From Serinus canaria (taxonomy: Eukaryota; Chordata; Aves; Passeriformes; Fringillidae), in contig NC_066327.1 in NCBI RefSeq assembly GCF_022539315.1, forward strand, positions 16,702,834-16,766,833: DNA of 64,000 nt, in the 5' to 3' direction. This document shows, piece after piece, positions 44,636-56,476 of this stretch (the first letter of the stretch is position 1; every line of letters starts with the position of its first letter). The position numbers and the translations under genes were made by a program. A model generated the notes under the pieces. That model ran no database searches. It saw only the letters and a program-made list of their open reading frames with translations, and was not told the DNA's origin.

Positions 44636-45753
44636 GTATGTTCCACTTCATAACATTTGTTTTCTTATTTGAAAAAATATGGTGTTGATATCTGGGATCA
44701 AACCCCACCACCCTGTGCTGCAAAGCTGCTCCGTGTTCCAGCTGAGCCAGAGGGCACCACATCCACACAAGTAACAGGGATGGAGAGATCCCTGCCTGCT
44801 GTTACACTTGTCCCTTTAAATTTCAGTTTTCTGGCTGGATTCTCATAGAAACCACTGGCTTGTATTGCCAGAAAACTTTTTGTCAGGGATGAAGCCCCTA
44901 GGGTTCAGTTTACATTAACGCTGTCCTGGATGCACATTGGTGACCCTCCCACAGCTGAGTTCCCAGGGAACAGCCTTTGGCAGCAGAGATAACCAGCTCA
45001 TTTCCCAGCCAGTTTTTGAGTTGTGGACAAGCTTGGTAGCTAGAAGGCTTTATTATTATCTTTAATTTATTATTTAATTTATTATTTCCCACTTCCTGTG
45101 CGATGCCTGGGTGTCAGCTGTAATTCAGTGGTGCAACAGCACACCAACAGTTCCAGATGCACGAGAGGCTTTGCAGCAGCACTGCAGGCCCCAGCTGCAC
45201 GAAGGGCTGGCTCAAACATCCACCTGGAGTTTGAGATGTCACCTCGGGAACTTGCACAGATAAAAGCCGAGTGCAAACTCGGGTTGTAAGGAGAGCTTGG
45301 AATCACCATGTACCTCAGGGCTGCAGTTCAGTCTGTTACTCACAGCTGTGCTGCAAGTCACATCCAAGCCTGTGGGATCAAGGTAATTTTCCAGAAACCT
45401 GGACACCATTTAATACGTTTGGCATTCTTGTTCTGGCTCTGCTACAACAGTAAGAGCCTGCCTGCAGCAAGTCAAGGCCCTGTTCACACATGGGGATTAT
45501 CAAAACACCTCCTCCTCTCTCATTATCAGCATCTGAAAGTTCCAGTGCAGGTCGGTCAACAGAAGGCATTGCCACATAAATAACAGTATGTAACAATGGG
45601 AATTCAACCTTCACAAAGGGCTGTTAACCCAGTAATTCATGTTGCCAAAGCCCTCTCCTCTCTGCAGACTCTGTCCTAGTGAAGAATTCTGTTACCTTTG
45701 GATGCTGGATGGTTTTCTTGGTGCAATGACTCTGTGTGCCCGAGGATTGCAAG

Positions 45754-45896
45754 TCTGGATCTGGGCACTGAGGGTGTGAAGGTGGAGGATGTGAAGGTGG
45801 AGGCAGTGCAGCTGAATGACACACTGATGACCCAGGATGAAACCCAGAAAGAGAAGTTTTTGTTGCAGCTGGACTATCTGTGGGATGACGTGCATG
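45754..45896 (+). pseudogene. Possible exon-5 equivalent of the TRIM paralogue
   Basis: An open segment encodes VKVEDVKVEAVQLNDTLMTQ then DETQKEKFLLQLDYLWDDVH and ends at donor gtgagt with one base left over. Phase 2 in and phase 1 out equal exon 5 of the intact TRIM gene. AVQLNDTLM faintly resembles ATQNDIMKL there. The acceptor (attgcaag) is weak, and the segment could instead belong to an unrecognised gene. Confidence 0.4.
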
Positions 45897-48193
45897 GTGA
45901 GTGCCCCGACCCAGCCCTGCTGACACCATGGCAAACAGGGACCCCAATCCTTGGCAGCTCCTTCCACCGGGGTGTGAGGGGCTGGTGTGGGCTGCTGAGA
46001 GCTGTGCAGAGGGGGCAGGGGGCAGGTTTCTGTGGATAACAAGGAAAAGGTCTGCTCCTGAGTAGTGCAAGACCAATTTCTCCTCTCTCTGATGTGGTTT
46101 CCTGCTCCCATCAACTTCCCAAGTTCTGGGTGTTCAGTCCCACCGTCAAGAAATGGTGTTTTGCCCTGCCCCATCCTCTGTGTTTGCCCAGCCCCATTCC
46201 CTCCTGGTTCATCTCTGACCATGAGATCCAGGGGGACAATACCCAGACCTACACTTGAGTTCATTGCCAGCTTTGTTAACCATTCTTCTCTATTTTTTTC
46301 TTTTACATCAAAATTGTCAGGTAAATTAAGAGGAGGAGGTAAAGCCTTTTCTTTACTTATAAAATGTTCCCTGCAGATTTCTCCAGTTGTTAATTTAAGG
46401 ACTGTATGCCCTGCACTTTCCTGCTTCAGTTTTAAGGAGACCCAAGCAGAGTCTCAAAGCATCTTTTCTCCAAGCTTTTTAAAATAAATGTTATTTAGAA
46501 GTTATACAAAATATTTTTTAAATTATTCTTTTAATTGCTGCAACTGAATTTCAGTTTGCAAATGATTATCTTCTTAATTCGTAAATTCAAAAAATAAATC
46601 TTACTTTCTTCATCACTTTTCAACTTTTGGAGCAAATCTAGAGGTATATTTTTTAATCAGTGAATATGTCCATTTATTTCTCTTGTGAGCTCAGTCAGTG
46701 GCTGTGAGAATGAGACAGTTACTCAAAACAGGCCGGGGAAAAAGAAATATTTTTTTCGGAGACAAGACAATGCTCTACTTGGAAGCAACTTGTCAAATAT
46801 GTTATAAAATACTACTTTATTTTACAGTAGGTGAAACTTGTTCATCTTGTTCATTCCTACTTCAGGGAAGCATTGAGAAGGAACAACATAAATACTTGTT
46901 TGAGAATTTTGATTCTCTTAGGCCCAAATGTAAGGGAGATGTGAAAAACAGATGTCAGAACTGAGATGGAAAGAAAAACTTGAATATTATCCAAAATTAC
47001 CTCTAGTAATGAGAACCTGCCACATGTTTTGATCTCCCCTCCTACCTAAATTCTCCTCCCCTCCTCAATTCTGTAACACATGAATTTTTTTTTTAATAAG
47101 TACAAAGAATTAACATGAACATAATAAAATTTCCAACTGCTGCTGCATTGGAAACTGTGGACTGTATTATCTCATAGGTCTAATTATACTTTTGTACCAT
47201 GATTTGTGGTGACTCTGTTGTCACTGTGTGGCTGAATAACCAAATAAATGGCTCTAGACACATGTAAGCAAGGCTGGAGGGTTTCATACCATCACCAGGA
47301 ATTAGATGTTGAGAGGATTTTTTTGTGGGTAGACTCCCAAGAAATCAAGGCTGGAGTTCTCTGTGCTTTTACAGGACTTGTGGCTACAACTCTGTTCTGT
47401 CACTTGTGATAATCAACACATACCTGATTTCAGGGATTAAAAATGAGCACAGCAGTCCACCTCAGATTTAGGGTAACACCTCTGTTCCTGCTTTAAATGG
47501 ACTCTCCAGGCTGTGCTGTGTGCTCAGCCCTGCCTCTGCTGCACCCATCAATTGTCAGCATAACAGAAAGTGTGTGGCCAAATTTTGGGAGCTCAGCAGT
47601 TGCTCAAGGTGACTTTGCAAATATTCCTTCCTGCTCTAAGGCAGCAAGGCACAAAGGGCAGCTGCTCCCAGCCACTTGGATGAGGCAAAAGAATTGAGCC
47701 TGTCCTTCAGCACTTTCCTGACTTCTCCCTGGCTGCCAGCTGAAGGAGCTGGGAGCAGCCAGGGCAGGTCAGCGCTGCTGCTGCAGACAGAGTTCCTGCA
47801 GTGCTGCAAACCCCTGAGACAGCAACCCTCCCTCAAACCTGGGATTTGTAATCCTGCTGCAGGCTCACAAAGCTTTTGGTTGGAAATGAGAATCTGGGAA
47901 GGTGGAGTTCCTGAGTTAGATGCTAAGTTGATGGTGCAGTTTAATTCCCCCATACATTTGCTTGTTTGCAAAGGGACTCAGTGGAATTTGTGACTTTTTT
48001 TCATGTTCCGTGCTTTAGCCTTGAGGAAGCAAAGGGCTAAAAGACTGGATGAAAGCAGGGTAAGAAAACACACAGGATCCAGCAATTATTTAACTAAGCC
48101 TTCTAACACATTAACACTGAAAATTTTATCACCTAATTACTTCTTGACTCTAGGTGACAACATTGGACCGTGGCACACACTGAAAGTGCAGCA

Positions 48194-48219
48194 GTTCTGC
48201 ACAGAAGTTTGTGCAGAAC
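48194..48219. repeat. Perfect 10-bp stem inverted repeat
   Basis: GTTCTGCACA, a 6-nt loop, then TGTGCAGAAC: a perfect hairpin. It lies in intergenic DNA; no function is evident. Confidence 0.6.
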
Positions 48220-50362
48220 ACTTTTTCTTGATTGCAGTATAATTGTGACATGCATGGTCCTGAGGTAAGGACAGAACCTATTTCTTTTTGATATCTTTAT
48301 GGCTTAAGTATCTTGATTGCCTAAGAACTCTGATTCATTGCATCTTTCCTTTTGTATTACGCCCTCTCACCTCCAACTACTCAATTTTTACTTGGCATTT
48401 GTCTCATCCTTGATGGAAGCCTTTAAAAGCAGCTCATTTTAGCTCTTCTTTTTTGATTTTGCCAAGCACTGAATGATGTGACTGAATTAAATTAAATGCA
48501 TTTCAAGCATTAGGATGGGCCTCTTCCTGTTACTTAGTCTGATGGGTTTTCTAAGGAAGTCAGACCTGCCAAACGTAGACCTGTGTGTGTGACATTAATT
48601 AGGGCCTCCCAAGCCCAGCAGGTCAGGGTGGGGAGGAAGGTTTGTCCCAGCTCTGACAGAACTCACAGATGGCAACCAGGCAGTTCCATCTTCTCTGTCT
48701 CCAAACTTAAGGCAAGAATGTGCAAATTCAGGCCCCAATCTCAGTGCACTGCGAGCTGTAGAGGGAGGGAAGGGCAAGGAGAGTTAATAACTGATTTTTA
48801 ACCACTGTCAGCAGAACCCAGCCATCCTCCCATGGAGCTGTAGCAGCAGGACCAGGGCACTGGGCAGGCAGGTGCCAGGAGGACAGGACTGAAGGAAGGC
48901 AGGAGGCTCCTTACTCAAGGCTGGGAGCCAGGTGGCACAAAGCAGCTGAGAGCTGCCTTTATCTGCTGGGTGATAACGCTGAGCTGGGAGCCTGGGAAAA
49001 GCTGGGAAGAGCCAGGGAGAGCCACTGCCTGCTGGGTGTATGGACAGAGGGCTGATAACACCATCACAGGCAGAGCAATGTGCCAGGTGGCACCAGGGCA
49101 TGGCAAGGCTGGACAGGAGCTGGTGGGCAAAAGGCAAGGAGGGAGGGCTGCCAGGGCTGCCCAGGAGTACCTGCTCTGTGGAAAAAGAGCAATTTTCAGG
49201 ATTACTTTGCAGTCTGACCAACCGGTGTGTGGAGATTTGATATTGCAAAGATGATGTGGTGATCTGGAGAAGCAGCAGGTTTGCCAGGCAGGCTGAGTGG
49301 GATGGGCAGATGGCACGTGCTGTCTCTTGGCAGGAGATTCTGGAGCGTGAGGAGCCCAGAGACACATCTCTCCGAGGCCAAAGGTTCCCTCAGCGCAGAA
49401 ATATATTAACCATAAAGCTTAATATACCTCGAGAAGAGGAAAGCACTTGGAAGTGAAATTATTTAATTACCTTAAATAGTTGCTTGGATTTTTTCCACCC
49501 ATTTTTAAGAAAATCAGTCTAAAAGAAAGAAGGAAAAAGACCTACTTTTTTTTAGGTCCAGAAAAATAATAATGCTTGGGATCTTTTTCTTTTACTATCA
49601 TGTTCCAAGAAGTTATTATTTCCCTGTTTCTTCCATAAAGACATGATGTATTGGATGATCCAAGTTTTCCACAGCCTGTGCTTCTAGAACAAGAATGAAA
49701 ATGCTGGAACACCCGCAGCTCGGGTTTGTGACTTCTTATTAGGATTCTGCAGAGTCCCTGCACAATAGGCTTTGAAGGCTTTTGTCATAGATGTCACTCC
49801 TGCCAAGGATTTGCTCTGGTTGTCTTGAAGTCACCATATACTTCAAACTCAATTAAAACTCCTGTGGAAGTCCCTAAAGGGATTGGGAAGGCAGTCACTG
49901 ATGGTTTTGACGATGGACAGTCAGGGGAGAGGGAGGGAGCTCTTCTATTTCCATTGCAATTGCCTGTTCTGGTTACCATGACATCTAATAAACCCTGGTG
50001 GAGAAAGGAAATGTTTTCTGTGGAAATATTCAGTATTTCTACAGGAAGATTTACAGCATTTGCTAAACACTGAAAGACAAGAGCATGAATTCTGCAGGCT
50101 TGAAGTTGGCCTCCTTTGCTCCAACTGTGTATTGATGGGGCTTTTTGACAGGTTGCAATCAAGGTTCCATCTGGAATGCAAATATTGGGCAATGTTTGAC
50201 TTCAGATGAAACATCTGCTTTTCTGTGCAAAGGGAAGGGAAGGCAGACAGGGCTGGGCACGGCCCCTCCGACCTTGAACCTCCAGCCCAGAGACAAGAGC
50301 CAAGCACTTAACAGAAACCTGGGATTTCTAATACCCACATAGCCAAGGATCCTTCATCCTTC

Positions 50363-50451
50363 CCAGGTTTCAATGAATCCCATTCATTTCAATGAATCCA
50401 GGTTTCAGTGAATCCCATTCATTTCAATGAATCCAGGTTTCATTGAATCTT
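50363..50451. repeat. 35-bp tandem repeat, two and a half copies
   Basis: The unit ccaggtttcaatgaatccca plus 15 bp starts at 50363, 50398 and 50433, just upstream of the SLC26A2 CpG island. Confidence 0.9.
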
Positions 50452-50589
50452 CCCAGCGGTACCTCAGAGCAGAAAGGGCCCAGAGAGCGCCACGGCTCCC
50501 CAGCTGCACAAAGTTTAATCTCACTTCACCTCACATTATCACCCCTATCCTTTCAATTTAAAAGGGCTGCGTGCAAAGCAAAGGGCCAT

Positions 50590-50961
50590 GACCAGCCTTT
50601 CCTGTGGCTCGGCACACCGGAATCCCCTCGGCGGTGCCCCGGGCCGGGTGGTGGAAGGGGCGCGGCCCTGCCCGGCCCTGCCTGCCCGGAGCGGGGCGGT
50701 GCTGCCGGGGCTCGCCGCGGGCCGGCGGGCGGGCCCTCCGTCTGTCTGTGACTCCGTCTGTCCGGCCGTCCGTCTGTCTGTAACTCTGTCCGTCCGTCGG
50801 TCCCAGGCGCCCCAGGTCCCCGGGGAGCCGCGGGTGGTGAGTACCGAGGGAAGGGGCCGGGGGACAGCGGGGTCCGGCTCGGACCCTCCTCACCTTCTGC
50901 CCGCAGCCGTGGAACGAGCAGGAGGAGAGGAGAATGCCCATGGAAGCCATGAGGAAGCTGG
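50590..50961 (+). promoter_or_regulatory. SLC26A2: CpG island: likely SLC26A2 promoter and 5' noncoding exon(s)
   Basis: CpG density is very high from about 50600 to 50880, including a (CTGTCCGT)-like repeat at 50739-50810. A strong donor gtgagt occurs at 50837. After a 70-bp potential mini-intron, acceptor ctgcccgcag precedes a possible 55-nt exon (50907-50961) with donor gtagga. Human SLC26A2 has one noncoding first exon followed by an intron, so this is the natural candidate for the start of the gene. It could also be a bidirectional promoter. Exon structure is uncertain. Confidence 0.55.
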
Positions 50962-53724
50962 GTAGGAAAGCAGCGGAACCCCGAGAAGCTGAGAGTGCAT
51001 GTGGCGTTAAGAGCTGAGCTGTTCTCTCACTTCCCTTCCGCCCTGCCCGGACCCTCAGTGCTGGCTTGGCTTCCACAACGCTCAGCAAACGCGCAGTGTC
51101 AGGGGCACGCAGCGTGCGGGCTTCTTCTTGCAGGTTTTTATTAATTTTATTAATTTTTGTTAATTAAAACACAACAATTGCATTATGCAGCGCAGTCCCG
51201 GTGTGTTTCCATTGGCATGGGACAGTCCCAGCCCTGTGGATGCAGCCCGGGCTGGGATGGGCGGTGTGGGATGCCCTGGGCTGAGCTGGCAGCTGCTGCC
51301 TGAGGAAATCCCTTTGGGCAGCTCTTCCCCAGCCCATCCTCCGTGCTGCCAGGCTGCTCAGTGTGCCACCTTCCCCTGCTCACAGAAAGGGTGGGAGAAG
51401 GGTCCTAAGGCAGGAATAACTTGCTGAAAGCCTTGGCAAACTCTCCCTGAGGAATCCGGGTGGGATGGAAGCTGCTGGAGGGATCTGCTTCAGCCACAGG
51501 GCAGGGCAGCCAGCACGCTCAGCTGCCCTGGGAGGTGACACAACTTCTCTGGAATTGCTGGCTGCCTGCAGGGATTCCGTGGGATCTTCCCCAAAAATGC
51601 AGGAGGCTGCTGCTGCTCGGGAAAAGTGAGGAGATCCCGTATTTGGAGTGGGAGCAGGTTCCACATTTCACAAAAGCGAGGTTTTATTGTCCGGCTTTGC
51701 AGGTTTTCTCACATGAGTGGATGGCTGCTGGTTATTGTGCCAAAAGCGAGGCAGCTCTGTTTCCACATGTGTTCCTTAAACGTGGTTCTCATTATTCAAG
51801 TTATTTTCAGTCCTTTGTGGAAGTAAATGTTTGTGGCTTGAATGTTTTGCTGGAGGATATGAAGAATTCTGTCAAATTCCAAGGTGCAGGCACTGTTGTT
51901 CCCGTGCTTATCTGGGTGTTATCATGGTAATATTGAATTTCCTTGTTGCTCCACAACAGTAAAGACATTATTTGAAAAAGGTTGTTGTCCAACAAGAGGA
52001 AGGTCAAAGATTTAGTTGTCAAAATGATGTGATATACTTTCCTGTTGTATTCTTAGGAGGAGGTACATTTTCTAAGGGCCCAGCTCTGGTCAGTTTGTGT
52101 GGAGCTTGGATTTCTGATTCACCTTTGCAGTTCTCCAGAAGTTGTTCATGTCTTTTTAGATAATGGATTTAAGCATGACTTTTCAGTGCATGAATTCTGC
52201 TGTCTAGCAAGGGTTACATGAGGTTGGGGAGTGATCACATAAAGTGATAATTTAAATGTAGAAAAATAAGGAAAGCTGAGATGAATGTTGCAGCAGGAAT
52301 ACTTTTGATTCAGTTTCTACTCTAAAATGCTCACATCTGAAGTTCCACCTCGTAGTAGTTATTTCAGCAGGTGAGTGAGCTTCACAATCCAGTTTTCTCT
52401 TACTCTCAAGGAGACTCTGATGTGCCACAGATGAATGAAGTCCAAGCCAGCCCTGGGCTGCAGGTAGTGCTCCCCCAAAAACAGAAGCCAGGCAGATGCT
52501 GCCACATTGTGGGATCAGAAAGGAGGGCCCAGATGGGCTCCAGAGGTAGTCTGGAGGTCTGATGACTTCTAGAGACTGCAGGACCTCCCTGTATCTTCAT
52601 TTTATGGCAGTCAGTTGATAACAGACACTGGAAATTTCCTCAGTTCTGTCTTGTTTTTTTTTATCTTAAGCGAAGTTTGTCACAACGAGACACTCCCTGA
52701 AAGGCCAAAAGGAGTGATAAAAGTGAATGCAGGGTTGTGTATAATAGCAGCTTTCAGAATAAAAACTACAGCAGCTCCTTTTTCAAGTTCTGTGTACAGA
52801 ATGTCCTTCAGTGTCCAAACCATGAACCAAAGGTGTTTTCTCAGGATTGGTTTTTAATGTGTAAGAATAAAATCCAGTTTTATTAGACAAGCCTGGGCTA
52901 ACGGTTACAAAATTGATACAGGGCAGTACTTTGAGGCAGAAAAGGGTGAAATGAGTGTTGGAAATTGTGTCATTTCCTACTGTCCTGACATGGCAAGGGG
53001 CAGGGACTGGGTCCTGAAAGGTCCTTTTCATGCCACGGAGAGAAAGCTGTCATGCAAGTCAGCACAAAGAGCCAGTATGTGCACAGATCTCTGGAGCCAG
53101 AAAGGTTTTACTTAGAACATTTCCCTACTGTCTGGACACCACTGAAACCCAGGCACCCCCTCCCATGCAGATGTTTTACAGCAGCACCAAACTGAGCTGT
53201 CTGGGGTTTGTCTTGGCACATTTCAGAAAGTTCCCAGGTTTGACTGAGCTGCCTGTAAGTCCTGGAGGAGGGACAGGACTCAAAAGAATTTTCACTTCTG
53301 AAATCTTTACTAAAATCTCAGAAAACAAACTCATTGCTACACATAAAAAGTAGCCTGGCTTGATTTTTTTTCCCCTTCAGCTTTTACAGTGTTGATTTGC
53401 TGAGCTTTGGGTGCATGAGAAGCCCTTTGATTTGTAACTCTGTGATGGTAAAACAAATAAAACTTCTTAGGCAAATACAGCTCCAAAATGTACTTTTGCA
53501 AAGTAGAGCTGACACAGGCTTTTGTAATACTCCCTTGATTCTCGCTGTGTATTTAAGGGGGGTTGTGAGGGCTGTAAATCATCCCTGAGCACAATTTGCA
53601 GTCCTGTACAGGTGGGTGGGATTGGAAACCTGCAAGGTAGGGCTGGGGGTCTCCTCCAGGTGTGATCACTGTGAGCATGTCCCTTCTGGCAGTGCAGGTT
53701 GTTCATTTGAAGATCCTGACTCTT

Positions 53725-53812
53725 CACGTGGCACTGAGTGCCCTGGGCTGGGGAGAAGGTGGGCATTGGGCATAGCTGGGGCTGGGAGGGCTTTTCCCAC
53801 CTCAGTGATCCT
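53725..53812 (+). mobile_element. CR1 LINE tail
   Basis: Wording such as cacgtggcactgagtgccct, then gggcattgggcatagctggg and gggcttttcccacctcagtg, ending near gatcctgggg, matches an old CR1 3' end. Confidence 0.6.
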
Positions 53813-54384
53813 GGGGTATTACAGCAGGGAGGGAGACAGCCCCTGTGACACAGAAAATCCATCCCTGCTGGTGCCATGCTTTGGGGTCTGTGTTTGAAAC
53901 CCTCCTTTCAGTACCAGTTCAGGCACAGCCAGCAAAGAGTGGCAGAGTTGGGTTATTTGGGAGGGTACAGGAGCTCACCCACTGAAGAGATGCTCCCTAT
54001 CTGGGTCTGTGCTGAATGGAAACTCCTTTGGAAAGGAGTCCCAGCATGGAGCAGCAGATGAAACAGAAACTCCTCCCTGGTGTTTTCTGTGTGTTGGCTT
54101 GAGACGTGTCTGCAGCTCCAGGGACAGGGACAGTTGGATTAGTTGGGTGGAATTACTTTCTAATTGGTTCTAGAAGTCTCTGAAGAAGCCATTGTAAGTA
54201 ATAAATTCTGTAGCTGGTTCTGCTCCTGTGGGTTCCTTCTGCTCAGGCTGTCCTAAGGCAGAAGGCACCACACAAAGTCACTCCTCCAAACACTTCTCCC
54301 TCCAAACCTTTGGGAAACTCACACTGCAGGGATGGTAGCAGGGAATGTTTTCATTAGGAAATATTTCTGTACCAATAGGGCTGT

Positions 54385-54565
54385 CCAGCCCTGGCACAGC
54401 TGCCCAGGCAAGTGCTGGAGTCCCCATCCCTGCTGGGATTTAAGACTTGGTGATGTGGCACGTGGGCACATGGGTTAGTGGAGGCCTTGGCTCTGCTGGG
54501 AGTGGTTGGACTCGGAGATCTCAGAGGGATTTTCCAACCTGAATGACTCCACAGTTCTGTGATGC
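54385..54565 (+). mobile_element. CR1 LINE tail
   Basis: Phrases such as ctgcccaggcaagtgctgga, tccccatccctgctgggatt, ggttggactcggagatctca and ttttccaacctgaatgactc, ending cagttctgtgatgct, match the CR1 3' region in sense orientation. Confidence 0.8.
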
Positions 54566-55142
54566 TCTAGCTGCTTGAGAAATGGTGATTAACAGCACAT
54601 TCTGGGGCAGACTCAAGTGGCATCCTTAGCACTGCCAGTTCCAATAGCAATTTATTAATTGGTACAATTAATTCAGGACAATTGGACAATTAATTGGGCA
54701 ATTAATTTAGCAGTGAGAGTTCCATGGGCAGGAGTCTGGCTGATGTTTGCACTGCAGGGAGAGGACGTGAGCAGCACATCAAATCCATGTTGTCATTGGC
54801 ACTCTGGGAATGCAGTTCCAGAAAGGGAAGCCTGGCAGTTACACTTCTCAGGGTTCTCTTGCTGGGTCTCACCCCAGACCACTGAGTTTCTGGCTGACAT
54901 GGCCTTACTGTACTGGTGCTACCAGGTATTGGGGCTTAAGGAGTTTTCTGGAGAATTCTGGGTGTTTTCTGCAGGTGGGAGAGCTGCCTAAGTGCTGGCA
55001 GTCACTTGGTATGCTCAAGTTCCATTAGGGTTTGTCTCATCAAGACCTTGCTCTTTCCCAGTCAGGCAATATGTTCCCAGGATTAAATTACTGATATAAT
55101 TGCCCTGTTTTACTGTCTGTGGGCAGCTTGGTCTAGAGCACT

Positions 55143-55318
55143 AGTTCCAGCAGAAGTGTCCCACCTACCATTGTGCCCATTAATATGTTTTCTACTTCTG
55201 TACATTATTTTGATCAGGTGCAATTTCCTTGTAAAACCAGTTTTGCAAAAGTGTGACGTGCTTTTTTTTGCAGCGGGTCATTGGCTGTAAAAAGCCACTT
55301 CTTAGGTAACAAACCTTT
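55143..55318 (+). repeat. Inverted repeat, left arm
   Basis: Runs from agttccagcagaagtgt to taggtaacaaaccttt, with core tgtacattattttgatcagg. Its reverse complement, with few differences, lies at 56562-56730. The left arm ends about 520 bp before the first SLC26A2 coding exon. Confidence 0.92.
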
Positions 55319-55837
55319 ACAGTATTTGGCAGATTAAATCCCTGCATCAAAAAAAGGAAACAAACAACCCACAAGAGAGGTAGACTGAGCTGTGCTGTGC
55401 TGTAAATGTCCCACTTGCAGTTAATTTTTAGCAGCTGAGCTGGAGTGGCTGTGGCACTACAATAAACCCTCTGTCTGGCTTTGCAAGGTGGAACAGGCTG
55501 CAGGCAGAGGTTTTTTCAAGGAAGCCTGCCAGAAAGGCAGTGCTGCTGCATTCCTGTCCATTTCCCAGCCCTGCCAGCAGCAGGTGTATCCCACAGGATG
55601 TCAGCTTCCCTCCTGGGAAAGGTCATTCCTTGCTTCACAGGGATACAGTGGGGAGGCTCCCTTGAGAAAATCTCATTTTCTCGATTTCCAGGCAAGCTGA
55701 GAGGTTCCCATTTTGCTTGGAAATTGCTTTCTCTCTGCTGAACTGAGGGTTTCAGCCCTTGATTTTTGTAAATGCTGTGTTCAAGTCTCACATTGTACAT
55801 TTATTTTTGGTTTAATTGTCTTTCTTTGTATTTTCAG

Positions 55838-56476
55838 TGAGTCCTGGTGATGGCAGCGATGACAGAGACCAACCATATCCATGAAGTGATGGAAGGGCCA
55901 GAAGGAGATGATGCCAAGTGCAGTTTCCATCACACGATGTTCCTGGAACCCCAAGAGAAGAAGAGGAACATGAGGGCTCTGCTGGTTAAGCAAGCAAAGG
56001 AAACTTGCAGCTGTACCCCAGCCAAAATTAAAGATTGCGTTTTGGGGTTTTTCCCCATCTTGCAGTGGCTCCCTAAATACAACCTCAGGGAGTACCTCCT
56101 GGGGGATGTCATGTCTGGTGTGATCGTGGGGGTCCTGCTGGTCCCTCAGTCCATTGCCTACTCCCTCTTGGCAGGGCTGGAGCCCATTTATGGCCTTTAC
56201 ACCTCCTTTTTCTCCTGCATCATTTACTGCATCTTCGGCACCTCCCGCCACATCTCCGTCAGCATCTTCGGCGTGGTGTGCCTGATGCTGGGCCAGGTGG
56301 TGGACAGGGAGGTGGGGAGGGCTGGCTACCAGCTGGAGCCAGCTGTGCCCAATGCCCTGCCAGGCCCAGGAGGGCACGGGAATGGCACTGGGAACGGGAC
56401 AGAGCCACTCTGTGACAGTGGCTGCTATGCCATAGCCGTGGCTGCCACCCTCACCTTCATCTCTGGGGTGTACCAG
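55838..56476 (+). CDS. SLC26A2: SLC26A2 first coding exon
   Basis: Acceptor tgtattttcag, 12 nt of 5' UTR, ATG at 55850, then 209 codons to donor gtaagg; leaves in phase 0. Human exon 2 also begins a short distance (26 nt) before the ATG. Ends TFISGVYQ. Confidence 0.95.

Larger units (their letters stand above)
44079..45896 (+). pseudogene. Decayed tandem TRIM paralogue
   Basis: From the ATG at 44079 the frame reads FICPICLELSQEL, the start of a RING, then hits TGA at 44178-44180. The same frame continues with DLGFTLELHNSFKLHNIVEA, matching the post-RING segment of the neighbouring TRIM gene ([13 protein letters not shown]). The middle RING ligands and both B-boxes are missing. A coiled-coil-like segment follows to a donor at 44472, then a 23-nt exon (44613-44635) in TRIM phase. 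A possible further exon is 45754-45896. The reading is a tandem duplicate that lost its zinc-binding part. A still-transcribed truncated product from a downstream start cannot be excluded. Confidence 0.65.
45900..50590. other. Intergenic region upstream of SLC26A2
   Basis: This is AT-richer DNA with scattered AATAAA-like motifs (e.g. near 46484 and 47236) but no recognised gene. A frame at 46819-46964 after cagtag looks exon-like but is not identified. No RNA gene was seen. Confidence 0.55.
50962..55837 (+). other. SLC26A2: SLC26A2 5' intron
   Basis: This 4.9 kb separates the CpG island from the first coding exon. It holds two CR1 tails (53725-53812, 54385-54565) and one arm of an inverted repeat (55143-55318). 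Nothing else was recognised. Confidence 0.5.
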
